A stretch of 64,000 bases of DNA from assembly GCA_015058405.1 (NCBI GenBank), contig SVCL01000010.1, positions 18,793-82,792 on the forward strand, in the 5' to 3' direction. Within the stretch, counting starts at the first letter, position 1. Every line of letters begins with the position of its first letter. Both the position numbers and the translations under genes were made by a program. Under the pieces are notes generated by a model. That model was not told where the DNA came from, ran no database searches, and was given only the letters and a program-made list of their open reading frames with translations. The DNA comes from Clostridium sp. Lineage in GTDB: Bacteria; Bacillota; Clostridia; Clostridiales; Clostridiaceae. Below are positions 18,960-28,893 of this stretch, piece by piece.

Positions 18960-21900
18960 TTGGATAATAAAAAGTTCTGCCATCTTCATCTTCATACTGA
19001 GTATAGTTTACTAGATGGATCAGGAAAAGTTCCAAAGATAATAAAAAGAGCTAAAGAACTTGGGATGGATAGTATAGCTATAACAGATCATGGTGTTATG
19101 TATGGTTGCGTAGAGTTTTATAAGCAAGCAGTAGAAAATGGAGTTAAACCTATATTAGGATGCGAAGTTTATGTTGCAAGCAAATCCATGGATATAAAAC
19201 AGCCTGATAAAGAAAATCGTACAGCACATTTAGTGTTATTGGTGAAGAATGAAGTTGGCTATGAAAATTTAATGAAGATTGTTTCCGAAGCATCTATTAG
19301 AGGGTTTTATTATAAGCCAAGAGTAGACCATGATTTTTTAAGAAATCATAGTGAAGGATTAATAGCTTTAAGTGCTTGTCTTGGAGGAGAAGTACAAAAT
19401 TATTTATTAAATGATAATTATGAAAAAGCAAGAGAAGTTGCAGTATTATATAAAGAAATATTTAAAGATGGCTTTTATTTAGAAATTCAAAATCATGGAA
19501 TGGAAGAGCAAAGAAAGGTAAATGAAGATAATATTAAGCTTGCAAGAGAATTAGATATACCTTTAGTTGCAACTAATGATGTACATTACATAAATCAAAG
19601 AGACTCAAAAGCACATGATGTATTGATGTGTATTCAAACAGGAAAAACAGTAGATGATGAAAATAGAAGAAGATATCCATCAGATCAATTTTACTTGAAG
19701 TCACCAGAAGAGATGTGGGATATGTTTTCTTATGTCCCAGAAGCTTTAGAAAACACTGTTAAGATAGCGGAAGAATGTAACTTCGATTATAAATTCCATG
19801 AATCAAAACTTCCTAAGTTTCCATTACCAGAAGGTGTTGAGCCATATGAATACTTAAGAGATACATGCTATAAGGGGCTTATAGAAAGATATGATGTATT
19901 TAAAAAATTCACTACAAAGGAATATAACTTACAAGATATTTTAGATTTTGCAAAAGAAAATGAAAAAGCTAAATTATATGTAGATAGGTTAGAATATGAA
20001 TTAGGTGTTATTAAGCAAATGGGATATGTAGATTATTTCTTAATAACATGGGATTTTATTAGATTTTCAAATGAAAATGGAATTCCAACAGGTCCAGGAA
20101 GAGGATCTGCTGCAGGGGCAATAGTAGCCTATACTTTAGGAATAACAAAAATAGATCCTATAAAATATAACCTTATTTTTGAGCGTTTCTTAAATCCAGA
20201 GAGAGTTAGTATGCCTGATATTGATTCTGACTTTTGTTATGAAAGAAGACAAGAGGTTATAGATTATGTAGTAAAAAAATATGGGGCAGATAATGTTTCA
20301 CAAATAATAACCTTTGGAACAATGGCACCTAGAATGTGTATAAGAGACGTTGGTAGAGCAATGAATTATACTTATGCAGAAGTAGATAAGATATCAAAGA
20401 TGATACCAACTATGCTTGGAATAACAATTGATAAGGCATTAGAGTTAAATCCAGAGCTTAAAGAAATTTACGATACAGATGAAAGAATAAAACATCTTAT
20501 AGATATAAGTAAGGATTTAGAGGGGCTCCCAAGACACTCTTCAACTCATGCGGCTGGGGTTGTTATATCATCAAGGCCCTTAGTAGAATATGTACCACTT
20601 CAAAAAAATGATGAAATGATAGTTACACAGTTTGGTATGACTACATTAGAGGAACTTGGACTTTTAAAGATGGATTTCCTTGGACTTAGAACTCTTACTG
20701 TAATGAATGATGCAGTTAAGATGATAAAGCAAAACAGAGGGATAGACATAGATTTAGATAAAATAGACTTTGACGATAAAGAAGTTTATAAGATGATTGG
20801 TGATGGGAAGACAGCTGGTGTATTCCAATTAGAATCACCTGGGATGGTTGCCTTCATGAAAGAATTAAGACCAGATAATTTAGAAGATATTATAGCTGGA
20901 ATATCCTTATATAGACCAGGTCCAATGGCTGAAATTCCAAAGTATATAGAATGTAAAAGAAATCCTAGTAAGGTAGAATATATTACTCCTGAACTTGAAA
21001 GTATACTGAATGTAACTTATGGTGTCATGGTGTATCAAGAACAGGTTATGGAAATAGTAAGAAAGCTAGGGGGCTATTCTTTAGGGAGAAGTGACCTTGT
21101 AAGAAGAGCGATGTCCAAGAAAAAACATAAAGTAATGGAAGAAGAAAGAAAGAATTTCATTTATGGAATAGTAGATGATAATGGAGAAGTTGAAGTTCCA
21201 GGATGTATAAGAAATGGTATTAGTGAAGAAGCTGGAAATAAGATTTTTGATTCTATGATGGATTTTGCTTCCTATGCATTTAATAAAAGTCACGCAGCTG
21301 CTTATGCTGTTGTAGGATATCAAACAGCTTATCTTATGAAATATTATCCAGTAGAAGCAATAGCAGCAATGCTTAATTCTGTTATGGGGACTAGTGAAAA
21401 GGTAGCTCATTATATTAAATTTGCAGAAAGCCAAGGAATTCAAGTTTTACCTCCAGATATAAATGAGAGTTATACTAAGTTTACTGTTAAAGGAAATAGT
21501 ATTAGATTTGGTATGGCGGCTATAAAAAATGTTGGAGTAAATGTAATAGAGAGTATTGTACGTACTAGAAAGACTAAAGGAAGCTTTAGTTCATTAGAAG
21601 ATTTTATTGATAAAATAGATATTTCTGATGTTAATAAAAGGGCAGTAGAAAGTTTAATTAAAGCAGGAGCATTAGATGTATTCAAAGTATATAGATCAAA
21701 ACTTTTAGCAGTATTTGAAAAAGTTATGGATGGAGTGGCTAGTGAAAAGAAAAGAAATATTGATGGACAAATAAGTCTTTTTGGTCTTGCAGAAGACACA
21801 ATAGATTTACCAAAGGTTAACTTCCCTAATATTAAGGAGTTTAATAAAAAGAATTTATTAGCTATGGAAAAGGAAATGACTGGTTTATATCTTTCAGGAC

Positions 21901-22538
21901 ATCCATTAGATGAGTATAAGAATAGTTTAAAACTACAAACATCAACAACAGTAGAAACTGTATTTAAATCATATCAAATGCTAGAAGAAAGCATTGCCAA
22001 TGATTTAGAAGGTGAGGGAATTCATGAAGACATACCTATAAATGATAATGATGTTGTGATTATAGGAGGAATTCTTACTGATGTTAAGCAAAAGGTTACT
22101 AGAAACAATACAATAATGGCTTTTTTACAGTTAGAAGATTTAACAGGTACAATAGAGGTTATAGTATTTCCTAGAACATTAGATAAACTTAGACATTTAA
22201 TAGAGCCGGATTCTTTGGTAAAGATACGTGGAAGGATAAGTATAAAAGAAGATGAAATGCCTAAACTTATATGTGAAAATATAGAAGGATTAGAAAAGGT
22301 GAATTCCGAAAAAGTTTATATAAGAGTTAATAATGAAGAGGAAGTAAGAAAAGTAAATAGAGAATTTAAAAATCTTATAAGAGGTCATGAGGGGAATGCT
22401 GTAGTATATGTTTTTGCTTCTGAAAAAAAACAATATTATAGATTACAAAGAGATAAGTGGATTAATATGGACAATGATATAGTTGAAGTTATAAAAGAAA
22501 AATATGGTGTTGATAATGTTAGAATTATAGAAAGTTAA
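18960..22538 (+). CDS. dnaE: DNA polymerase III subunit alpha, DnaE type
   Basis: 1192 residues, full length. Family C replicative polymerase (in Firmicutes, DnaE extends primers before PolC). PHP domain at the N-terminus (HLHLHTEYSLLDG), catalytic aspartates in MPDIDSD (about residue 420) and later in the palm, helix-hairpin-helix near 850-900, OB fold near 1030-1110 (IIGGILTDVKQKVT...FLQLEDLTGTIEVIVFP). Start is TTG 18960 with AAGGAGA nine bases upstream. Strong terminator downstream. Confidence 0.97.
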   Translation: MDNKKFCHLHLHTEYSLLDGSGKVPKIIKRAKELGMDSIAITDHGVMYGCVEFYKQAVENGVKPILGCEVYVASKSMDIKQPDKENRTAHLVLLVKNEVGYENLMKIVSEASIRGFYYKPRVDHDFLRNHSEGLIALSACLGGEVQNYLLNDNYEKAREVAVLYKEIFKDGFYLEIQNHGMEEQRKVNEDNIKLARELDIPLVATNDVHYINQRDSKAHDVLMCIQTGKTVDDENRRRYPSDQFYLKSPEEMWDMFSYVPEALENTVKIAEECNFDYKFHESKLPKFPLPEGVEPYEYLRDTCYKGLIERYDVFKKFTTKEYNLQDILDFAKENEKAKLYVDRLEYELGVIKQMGYVDYFLITWDFIRFSNENGIPTGPGRGSAAGAIVAYTLGITKIDPIKYNLIFERFLNPERVSMPDIDSDFCYERRQEVIDYVVKKYGADNVSQIITFGTMAPRMCIRDVGRAMNYTYAEVDKISKMIPTMLGITIDKALELNPELKEIYDTDERIKHLIDISKDLEGLPRHSSTHAAGVVISSRPLVEYVPLQKNDEMIVTQFGMTTLEELGLLKMDFLGLRTLTVMNDAVKMIKQNRGIDIDLDKIDFDDKEVYKMIGDGKTAGVFQLESPGMVAFMKELRPDNLEDIIAGISLYRPGPMAEIPKYIECKRNPSKVEYITPELESILNVTYGVMVYQEQVMEIVRKLGGYSLGRSDLVRRAMSKKKHKVMEEERKNFIYGIVDDNGEVEVPGCIRNGISEEAGNKIFDSMMDFASYAFNKSHAAAYAVVGYQTAYLMKYYPVEAIAAMLNSVMGTSEKVAHYIKFAESQGIQVLPPDINESYTKFTVKGNSIRFGMAAIKNVGVNVIESIVRTRKTKGSFSSLEDFIDKIDISDVNKRAVESLIKAGALDVFKVYRSKLLAVFEKVMDGVASEKKRNIDGQISLFGLAEDTIDLPKVNFPNIKEFNKKNLLAMEKEMTGLYLSGHPLDEYKNSLKLQTSTTVETVFKSYQMLEESIANDLEGEGIHEDIPINDNDVVIIGGILTDVKQKVTRNNTIMAFLQLEDLTGTIEVIVFPRTLDKLRHLIEPDSLVKIRGRISIKEDEMPKLICENIEGLEKVNSEKVYIRVNNEEEVRKVNREFKNLIRGHEGNAVVYVFASEKKQYYRLQRDKWINMDNDIVEVIKEKYGVDNVRIIES

Positions 22539-22608
22539 CCTTTAAATTAGAATTAAATATGTAGAATAGTACGATTAATTAAATACACATTATTAGGTTA
22601 ATTATATG

Positions 22609-22656
22609 AATCACCAAATGAGGACGAAAATTTTCTCTCTCATTTGGTGATTTTTT
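22609..22656 (+). terminator. Terminator after dnaE
   Basis: AATCACCAAATGAG pairs perfectly with CTCATTTGGTGATT; T run follows. Confidence 0.92.
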
Positions 22657-22985
22657 ATTGTAAATTAATTGTTGGTGGATACTTTTTTATTTAAATGTAA
22701 AAAAAGCTAGAAATTCAGACATTTTAAACAAAAAATCATTTTAAATATTAATGTAATAAATACAAAAAGTTCAATAATAAGTAAGTTTAAAATGCAAAAA
22801 AAGAAGGGTTTCTTATTAAAGAATAAAAAAAGTGAAAAAATTTAATAAATTTAATAAAAATATCTATTATATTCTTTAAAAAAATTATAAAAATAATAAT
22901 ATAAGGTTATACTAATTTTAGTATAACAAAACAAAAAAATTGTGTAGATTTATGTTAATAAGTTATAAAAGTTATGTAAATTCCA
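22657..22985 (+). other. AT-rich intergenic stretch upstream of pfkA
   Basis: No gene seen on either strand. It is very A/T-rich with A-tracts and contains the inverted repeat at 22906-22927. It may act as an upstream curved-DNA or UP-type element for the pfkA-pyk promoter; this is inference only. Confidence 0.5.
22906..22927. repeat. Perfect 9-bp inverted repeat upstream of pfkA
   Basis: GTTATACTA - ATTT - TAGTATAAC, 59 bp before the pfkA -35 element. Could be an operator or the stem of a short transcript; AAAACAAAAAAA follows rather than T on this strand. Confidence 0.6.
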
Positions 22986-23014
22986 TTGATAAATGTAAAT
23001 TAATTTTGTACAAT
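22986..23014 (+). promoter_or_regulatory. pfkA-pyk promoter
   Basis: TTGATA (22986-22991), 17-bp spacer, TACAAT (23009-23014). Predicted start near 23021, giving a leader of about 75 nt. Confidence 0.75.
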
Positions 23015-23096
23015 AGAAGACGGTAATTAATATGTGGACAGATTTAATATGTATGGGACTTTTCTTGTCCCTAAGGTGTATTAAGGAGGAACGATT

Positions 23097-24056
23097 ATGA
23101 GAAAGATAGCTATTTTAACTAGCGGAGGAGATGCTCCAGGAATGAACGCTGCTGTTAGAGCTGTAGTTAGAACTGCACTTGATAATGGTCTTGAAGTAAT
23201 GGGAGTTAAAAGAGGTTACGCTGGTTTATTAAATGGTGAGTTATTTAATATGGATAGATCATCAGTTTCAGATATAATCCAAAGAGGAGGCACTGTTTTA
23301 AGAACAGCTAGATGTTTAGAATTTAAACAAGAAGAAGTTAGAAAAAGAGCTGTTAAAATACTTAAGGCATATGGCGTTGATGCACTAGTTGTTATAGGTG
23401 GAGATGGTTCATTTATGGGAGCCAAGCTTCTATCAAAATTAGGTGTTAAGACAGTAGGACTTCCAGGAACTATTGATAACGACCTAGCTTATACAGATTA
23501 CACAATCGGATTTGACACTGCATTAAATACTGTAATAGACTCTATAAATAAAATAAGAGATACATCCACTTCACATGAAAGAGTTTCCATAATAGAAGTT
23601 ATGGGAAGACATTGTGGAGATTTAGCTCTTCATGCTGGTATAGCTGGAGGGGCTGAAGCAATATTAGTTCCAGAATTAGGTTTTGATAAAGATGCATTAT
23701 GTAGAAAAATACTTGAAGGTAAAACTCAAGGTAAAATGCATAATCTAGTTATCTTGGCAGAAGGTATCGGAGGAGCATTTGAATTAGCAAAAGATGTTGA
23801 AGATGTTACTGGTATCGAAACTAGAGCTACTATATTAGGTCATACTCAAAGAGGTGGAAGCCCAAGTGCTTTTGATAGAGTATTAGCTTCAAAAATGGGA
23901 GCTAAAGCTGTTGAAGTATTATTAGAGGGAAAAACTTCAAGAGTAATAGGTATAAGAGATAATAAAATAGTAGATGATGATATAGATGAGGCTTTAGCTA
24001 TTGAAAGAAAGTTCGATAAAGAATTGTATGATATAGCAGAAGTATTATCTAAATAA
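23097..24056 (+). CDS. pfkA: 6-phosphofructokinase
   Basis: 319 residues, exact bacterial PfkA length. ATP-dependent phosphorylation of fructose 6-phosphate, the committed glycolytic step. Visible: ATP site [16 protein letters not shown], catalytic TIDND ([10 protein letters not shown], Asp about 127), MGRHCGD and the substrate loop GHTQRGG. Preceded by AAGGAGG and a well-formed promoter; pyk follows after 64 bp with no terminator, the usual pfkA-pyk operon of Firmicutes. Confidence 0.98.
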   Translation: MRKIAILTSGGDAPGMNAAVRAVVRTALDNGLEVMGVKRGYAGLLNGELFNMDRSSVSDIIQRGGTVLRTARCLEFKQEEVRKRAVKILKAYGVDALVVIGGDGSFMGAKLLSKLGVKTVGLPGTIDNDLAYTDYTIGFDTALNTVIDSINKIRDTSTSHERVSIIEVMGRHCGDLALHAGIAGGAEAILVPELGFDKDALCRKILEGKTQGKMHNLVILAEGIGGAFELAKDVEDVTGIETRATILGHTQRGGSPSAFDRVLASKMGAKAVEVLLEGKTSRVIGIRDNKIVDDDIDEALAIERKFDKELYDIAEVLSK

Positions 24057-24120
24057 ATAAGCTATAACTTTAATTTATTATAAATAAGGTAATTTTAACA
24101 CGAAAAGGAGTGTATTTTTC

Positions 24121-25539
24121 ATGAGAAAGACTAAAATGATCTGTACAATTGGACCAGCTAGTGAAGACGAAGCAATATTAAAGCAAGTTATAGAAGCAGG
24201 AATGAATGCTTCAAGACATAACTTTTCACATGGTGATCATGCAGAACACGGTGGAAGAATAGAAAAGGTTAAGAGATTATCAAAAGAACTTAACAAAGAA
24301 ATCGCTATAATACTTGATACTAAGGGACCAGAAATAAGAACTGGTAAATTCGAACCAAACAAGGTTGAATTACAATTAGGTACTGATTTCACTATATATG
24401 CAGGAGAAGAAGTTATCGGGGATACTACTAAGTGTTCTGTTACTTATGCAGGTCTTGCTAACGATGTTAAGGCTGGAGATACTATCTTAATAGATGATGG
24501 TCTAGTAGGATTAACAGTTAAATCAGTAGAAGGAAATAAAATTCACTGTGTAGTTAACAACACAGGTTTAGTAGGAACTCACAAAGGAGTTAACGTTCCT
24601 GGAGTTTCAATTAAATTACCAGCATTAACTGAAAAGGATGCATCTGACCTTAAGTTCGGTTGCGAAGTTGGAGTAACTATGATAGCTGCTTCATTCATCA
24701 GAAAAGCTGACGACGTTAAAGCAATAAGAAAATTATTAGATGAAAATGGTGGAAAAGACATCTTAATCTGTTCTAAGATAGAAAACCAAGAAGGTGTTGA
24801 TAATATAGATTCTATATTAGAAGCTTCAGATGCAATCATGGTTGCAAGAGGAGACCTTGGCGTTGAAATTCCTATGGAAAAATTACCAGCAGTACAAAAG
24901 ATGATCATCAAGAAGTGTAACGAAGCAGGTAAGCCAGTTGTAACTGCTACTCAAATGTTAGACTCAATGATCAGAAACCCAAGACCAACAAGAGCAGAAG
25001 TATCAGACGTTGCTAATGCAATCTATGATGGTACAGATGCAATCATGTTATCAGGAGAAAGTGCTAACGGTACATATCCAGTAGAAGCTGTTGCTACAAT
25101 GGCTAAGATAGCTGAAGAAACTGAAAAGGGATTAAAATATCAAGTTGCAGTTTCATCTGCTAAGAACCATACTCCAGCTATGTCAGGAGTTATATCAAGA
25201 GCTGCTTGTAACGCTGCTAACGAATTAGAAGCTGCTGCAATCATCTCTTCAACTCAAACTGGAGCAACTGCTAAGAGATTATCAAACTGCAGACCAGAAT
25301 GTCCAATTATAGCTGTAACTCCTTCAGAAGTAGTTGCTAAGCAATTAGCATTCTCATGGGGTGTATATCCAATAGTTGCTGAAAGAATGGAATCTACAGA
25401 CGAAATGATGACTAAATCAGTTGCTATAGCTGAAGAACATAACTACATCCAAAAGGGTGACACAGTAGTAATCGCTGCTGGAGTACCAGTTGATAAGGTA
25501 GGAACTACTAACTTAATGAAAGTAAGCGTAGTAGAATAA
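24121..25539 (+). CDS. pyk: Pyruvate kinase
   Basis: 472 residues. Converts PEP and ADP to pyruvate and ATP. Motifs: MICTIGPAS at the N-terminus, NASRHNFSHG, LDTKGPEIRTG, and the active-site helix MVARGDLGVEIP with Lys in ICSKIENQEG. It lacks the extra C-terminal PEP-utiliser-like domain found in Bacillus and Geobacillus enzymes. It uses many C-ending codons (AAC, ATC, TTC, GAC) unlike neighbouring genes, typical of very highly expressed genes in this AT-rich background. Terminator follows. Confidence 0.98.
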   Translation: MRKTKMICTIGPASEDEAILKQVIEAGMNASRHNFSHGDHAEHGGRIEKVKRLSKELNKEIAIILDTKGPEIRTGKFEPNKVELQLGTDFTIYAGEEVIGDTTKCSVTYAGLANDVKAGDTILIDDGLVGLTVKSVEGNKIHCVVNNTGLVGTHKGVNVPGVSIKLPALTEKDASDLKFGCEVGVTMIAASFIRKADDVKAIRKLLDENGGKDILICSKIENQEGVDNIDSILEASDAIMVARGDLGVEIPMEKLPAVQKMIIKKCNEAGKPVVTATQMLDSMIRNPRPTRAEVSDVANAIYDGTDAIMLSGESANGTYPVEAVATMAKIAEETEKGLKYQVAVSSAKNHTPAMSGVISRAACNAANELEAAAIISSTQTGATAKRLSNCRPECPIIAVTPSEVVAKQLAFSWGVYPIVAERMESTDEMMTKSVAIAEEHNYIQKGDTVVIAAGVPVDKVGTTNLMKVSVVE

Positions 25540-25551
25540 TATTTTAATTTG

Positions 25552-25585
25552 AAAATAACTCCTTAATTTTAAGGAGTTATTTTTA
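25552..25585 (+). terminator. Terminator after pyk
   Basis: AAAATAACTCCTTAA pairs with TTAAGGAGTTATTTT; short loop and T-rich tail. Confidence 0.92.
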
Positions 25586-25759
25586 TTTTAATAAAAAAAC
25601 AAAGTAAATCATTTACAGGGATGAATAAATGAGGTAAAATATATCTGTACTCATAATTACCTTTATATCAAAGATATTGTTCTGTAAGTATTATGGGGAA
25701 AGAATGCATAAAATATTTAAGTGGTATTAGAAATTAAATAAGTATATTTTAAAATTATT
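25586..25759 (+). other. Intergenic stretch between pyk and the GntR gene
   Basis: No gene seen. It includes a small odd palindrome GTAAATCATTTAC (25604-25616), which could be a regulator site. Confidence 0.4.
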
Positions 25760-25788
25760 TTGATTAAATAAGATAATTAAGATAAGAT
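25760..25788 (+). promoter_or_regulatory. Putative promoter of the GntR-type regulator
   Basis: TTGATT (25760-25765), 17-bp spacer, TAAGAT (25783-25788), about 55 bp ahead of the gene. Confidence 0.5.
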
Positions 25789-25847
25789 GTAAAGACGTAA
25801 ATGACTTAATATAGTAAGCTATCAATAAAAGGGTAGGAGGAAATTTA

Positions 25848-26555
25848 ATGGCAGTAAAATATAAAGAGATAGCATTGGCTATTGAGAAAAATATAAGTAA
25901 TGGATTATATAATGAGGATAAAAAACTTCCTACAGAAGAAATATTAATGAAGAAATATGACGTAAGTAGAAATACTATAAGGAAAGCTATTAGTGTTTTA
26001 GTTGATAGAGGATACGTATATCAAGTTCAAGGTAGTGGAATTTTCATTAGAAAGGCGTCTAAGGAGGGATATATTACTTTAGGTAATATGAGAGGTCTTA
26101 CTGGTGATTTTGCGTCTAAAAAGATAACTACAAAGCTTCTAGAGCTAAAGGTAATAAAAGCAAATAGAGAGCAAGCTGAGAAAATGAGGTGTGCTGTGGG
26201 GACAGACCTTTATTTTGTAAAGAGATTAAGATTTTTAGATGATGACAACTTTGCAGTAGAGTATTCTTATTATAATAAAGACATAATACCATATCTGAAT
26301 AACGAGATAGTGGAAAGGTCTATATATGATTACATATTAAATGATTTGAAACTAAGTATTGGTTTTGCGGATAAAATAATTTATTGTGAAAAGCTTGATA
26401 AAGAGCATAGTATCCTATTGTCGTTAGATGAAGGGGATCCAGCGACAATAATTGAGGATACAGTGTTTCTTACTAATGGCTTAATTTTTGATATTTCAAA
26501 AGTAGTTTATAATTACAAATTGGCAAAAATGTTAAGTTTGGCTAATTATAAATAA
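25848..26555 (+). CDS. GntR/HutC-family transcriptional regulator with UTRA domain
   Basis: 235 residues. N-terminal winged helix (about 1-70) with the family core NEDKKLPTEEILMKKYDVSRNTIRKAISVLVDRGYVYQVQGSGIFI (quoted as landmarks: LPTEEIL, VSRNTIRKA, QGSGIF), followed by a UTRA ligand-binding domain (about 90-230). UTRA regulators usually sense phosphosugars or amino-sugar phosphates. No transport or catabolic gene sits beside it, so its target cannot be read from context. Preceded by TAGGAGG; ends at its own terminator. Confidence 0.88.
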   Translation: MAVKYKEIALAIEKNISNGLYNEDKKLPTEEILMKKYDVSRNTIRKAISVLVDRGYVYQVQGSGIFIRKASKEGYITLGNMRGLTGDFASKKITTKLLELKVIKANREQAEKMRCAVGTDLYFVKRLRFLDDDNFAVEYSYYNKDIIPYLNNEIVERSIYDYILNDLKLSIGFADKIIYCEKLDKEHSILLSLDEGDPATIIEDTVFLTNGLIFDISKVVYNYKLAKMLSLANYK

Positions 26556-26667
26556 ATGTTAACAAAAAGTTTACAATTAAAAATAAATATATTAAGATAT
26601 AATGTATAGTATCATGTAAAATGACACATAATCTTAATATGGAATTAATTGGCAACTGATTCTGTGC

Positions 26668-26693
26668 AGCACCCGTTTGGGTGCTATTTTTTT
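26668..26693 (+). terminator. Terminator after the GntR gene
   Basis: AGCACCC - GTTT - GGGTGCT followed by A and seven T; GC-rich stem, very convincing. It lies 112 bp after the stop codon. Confidence 0.93.
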
Positions 26694-26756
26694 GTGTATA
26701 AAAATATATGTGTATGGGTAACATAATAAAAATATGTGAACTATAGGAGTGTGACG

Positions 26757-27119
26757 TTGGTGGTTAAATTAAATTGTTTAGCAAGAAGCTGTGTTAATAA
26801 TGAAGGCGGTTTGTGTGGAGCTGGAAATATATTAATAAAAGGAATTGATTCAAAAACAACATCAGAAACCTATTGTTCAAATTATAGAAGAGATAATGTA
26901 GTTAATGAAATATTAGCCTTGGCAAATACTAATTATATAGGAGAAATAAATCAAATGGTTTCCAATGATTATGAAATTAAAATGAGTCCTAGAGTAAATT
27001 GCGATGCTCATAATTGTGTACATAATATTGGAGGACAATGTATGGCATATAATATATCCATAATGGGTGACAATGCATCACAAAAAGAAGATACAAGTTG
27101 TGAAACCTTTATACAATAA
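26757..27119 (+). CDS. DUF1540 protein with two cysteine modules
   Basis: About 120 residues carrying two copies of a short Cys-rich module: CLARSCVNNEGGLC near residue 7 and CDAHNCVHNIGGQC near 80, each followed by a further Cys about 25 residues later (TYCSNY and TSCETF). This is the DUF1540 pattern; the cysteines probably bind metal. Function unknown. I place the start at TTG 26757, seven bases after AGGAG; a GTG at 26736 is in frame but precedes that site. Confidence 0.8.
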   Translation: MVVKLNCLARSCVNNEGGLCGAGNILIKGIDSKTTSETYCSNYRRDNVVNEILALANTNYIGEINQMVSNDYEIKMSPRVNCDAHNCVHNIGGQCMAYNISIMGDNASQKEDTSCETFIQ

Positions 27120-27190
27120 TGAGATTATAGCTATTATATGATATAATTTAATGATATTGATTTAATTTATTTAAAAGGAGATTATATATT

Positions 27191-28564
27191 TTGGTTGAAA
27201 AGAATAAAGAATATATTTTAGATATAGTAGCTGAAGGTTACGAAGGTGAAGGAATAGCTAAAATAGAAAGCTATCCAATATTTATAGAAGGTGCATTAAC
27301 TAATGAAAAAGTTAAGGCTAAAATAGTTAAAGTAAAAAAAGGTTATGCTTATGGAAAATTATTAGAAATAATAGAAGAGTCAGAAGATAGAGAAGAAGCA
27401 AAGTGTCCATATTTTAAAAGATGTGGTGGTTGTTCAGTTCAACATATGAGTTATAAAAAACAGTTGGATTTTAAGTGGGAAAGAGTTAAAGATTGTGTTA
27501 GTAAAATAGGTGGATTATCTAAAGATATAGTCAAATATCCTTTAGGTATGGAAAGCAATCCATATAGATATAGAAATAAAGTGCAACTTCCTATAGGAAA
27601 AGTTAATGGGGAAGTAGTGGTAGGATTCTATGCTCCAAGAAGTCATAATATTATAGATATACAAAGCTGTTTAATTCAAGATGAAGTAGCAGATAAGGTA
27701 AGTGAAATAACAAGAAATTGGATTATAAAAAATGATATAGAACCAGCTACAATAGATGGACAGTATAATGAAAATGGACTAATAAGACATGTAATGATAA
27801 GAAGAGGCTTTAAGACTAATGAAGTTATGGTAGTATTAGTTGCAACCAAAAGGAAGGTTCCTAATATAGAAGAATATATAGAATTAATAAAAGAATCAAT
27901 TGATGGGATAAAAAGCATAGTTTTAAATATTAATTCTAAGAATACTAATGTAATATTGGGAGAAGAATGTATAACTTTATATGGCAATGATACTATACAA
28001 GATTACATAGGAGAATTTAAATTTAATATATCTCCATTATCATTCTTCCAAGTAAATCCTATCCAAACAGAAGTGTTATATGGAAAAGCCTTAGAACTTG
28101 CTAATTTATCAGGAAAAGAAACAGTATTTGATGCGTATTGCGGAACTGGAACAATTACTTTATTTTTATCACAAAAAGCTAAAAAAGTTTATGGTGTTGA
28201 AATAATTGAACCAGCTATTATTAATGCTAGAGAAAATGCTAAGTCAAATGAAGTTAATAATGCAGAATTTTTTGTAGGAAAGTCAGAAGAGGTAATTCCA
28301 GGTTTGATAAAGGATGGAGTTAAAGCTGATGTTATTGTAGTGGACCCACCAAGAAAAGGGTGTGATATAAAGTTGCTAAAAGCAATAGGTGCTACTAAAC
28401 CTGAGAGAGTAGTTTATGTTTCTTGTGATCCTAGTACTTTAGGAAGAGATTTAAAAGCGTTAGAAGAAGAAGGATATAAGACTATTGAAGTTCAACCTGT
28501 AGATATGTTCCCACAAACTAGTCATATTGAGAATGTAGCTCTATTAGTAAAAAAAGAAAATTAA
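27191..28564 (+). CDS. rlmD: 23S rRNA (uracil-5-)-methyltransferase, RlmD/RlmCD family
   Basis: 457 residues. N-terminal TRAM domain (about 5-60), iron-sulfur cysteines in [15 protein letters not shown] with a fourth Cys later, and a C-terminal SAM methyltransferase domain (about 290-455: [24 protein letters not shown], catalytic Cys in [13 protein letters not shown]). In B. subtilis one such enzyme modifies both U747 and U1939; which sites are used here cannot be told. TTG start with AAAAGGAG ten bases upstream. Confidence 0.92.
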   Translation: MVEKNKEYILDIVAEGYEGEGIAKIESYPIFIEGALTNEKVKAKIVKVKKGYAYGKLLEIIEESEDREEAKCPYFKRCGGCSVQHMSYKKQLDFKWERVKDCVSKIGGLSKDIVKYPLGMESNPYRYRNKVQLPIGKVNGEVVVGFYAPRSHNIIDIQSCLIQDEVADKVSEITRNWIIKNDIEPATIDGQYNENGLIRHVMIRRGFKTNEVMVVLVATKRKVPNIEEYIELIKESIDGIKSIVLNINSKNTNVILGEECITLYGNDTIQDYIGEFKFNISPLSFFQVNPIQTEVLYGKALELANLSGKETVFDAYCGTGTITLFLSQKAKKVYGVEIIEPAIINARENAKSNEVNNAEFFVGKSEEVIPGLIKDGVKADVIVVDPPRKGCDIKLLKAIGATKPERVVYVSCDPSTLGRDLKALEEEGYKTIEVQPVDMFPQTSHIENVALLVKKEN

Positions 28565-28632
28565 TAAAGTGTAAAAAGTAACGAAAATTTAAAAATTAAT
28601 AAGTTTTTTTATTTGTAGAATAAATAAATTAT

Positions 28633-28689
28633 TTGTATATGTGTTTATAAATCTATTAATTAATTTATAAACATATATACAATTTTTTT
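28633..28689 (+). terminator. Terminator after rlmD
   Basis: 20-bp stem (TTGTATATGTGTTTATAAAT with its complement, one mismatch), 10-base loop, then seven T. Confidence 0.9.
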
Positions 28690-28818
28690 GTCTTTTTTAA
28701 AGTACAATAGAAAAGAAATTAAGAAAGGATTCTTACGGCATTTCATTCTGCAAAAAAATGATTTTATAATCCATAAAATAAAATTTGTGTAAAAAATAAT
28801 AAATGTAATTTGTTACTA
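28690..28818 (+). other. Intergenic stretch upstream of the malQ-led operon
   Basis: No gene seen. A weak inverted repeat GGATT...AATCC spans about 28728-28774. No cre-like or MalR-like site was found here, unlike the second maltodextrin locus. Confidence 0.4.
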
Positions 28819-28848
28819 TTGACACGTAAATTATATAAAAGTTATAAT
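28819..28848 (+). promoter_or_regulatory. Promoter of the ten-gene malQ/ABC/radical SAM operon
   Basis: TTGACA (28819-28824), 18-bp spacer, TATAAT (28843-28848). Both hexamers are perfect. Predicted start near 28855, 39 bp before the malQ ATG. Confidence 0.85.
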
Positions 28849-28893
28849 TATACAAAAATTACAATTTTATAAAGAGGTGTGTAAGGAGGAAAA

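Noticed and set aside
26556..26667. Possible small RNA between the GntR stop and its terminator
   Set aside because: No properly spaced promoter: TTTACA to TATAAT is 22 bp. It is most simply the 3' UTR of the GntR gene.
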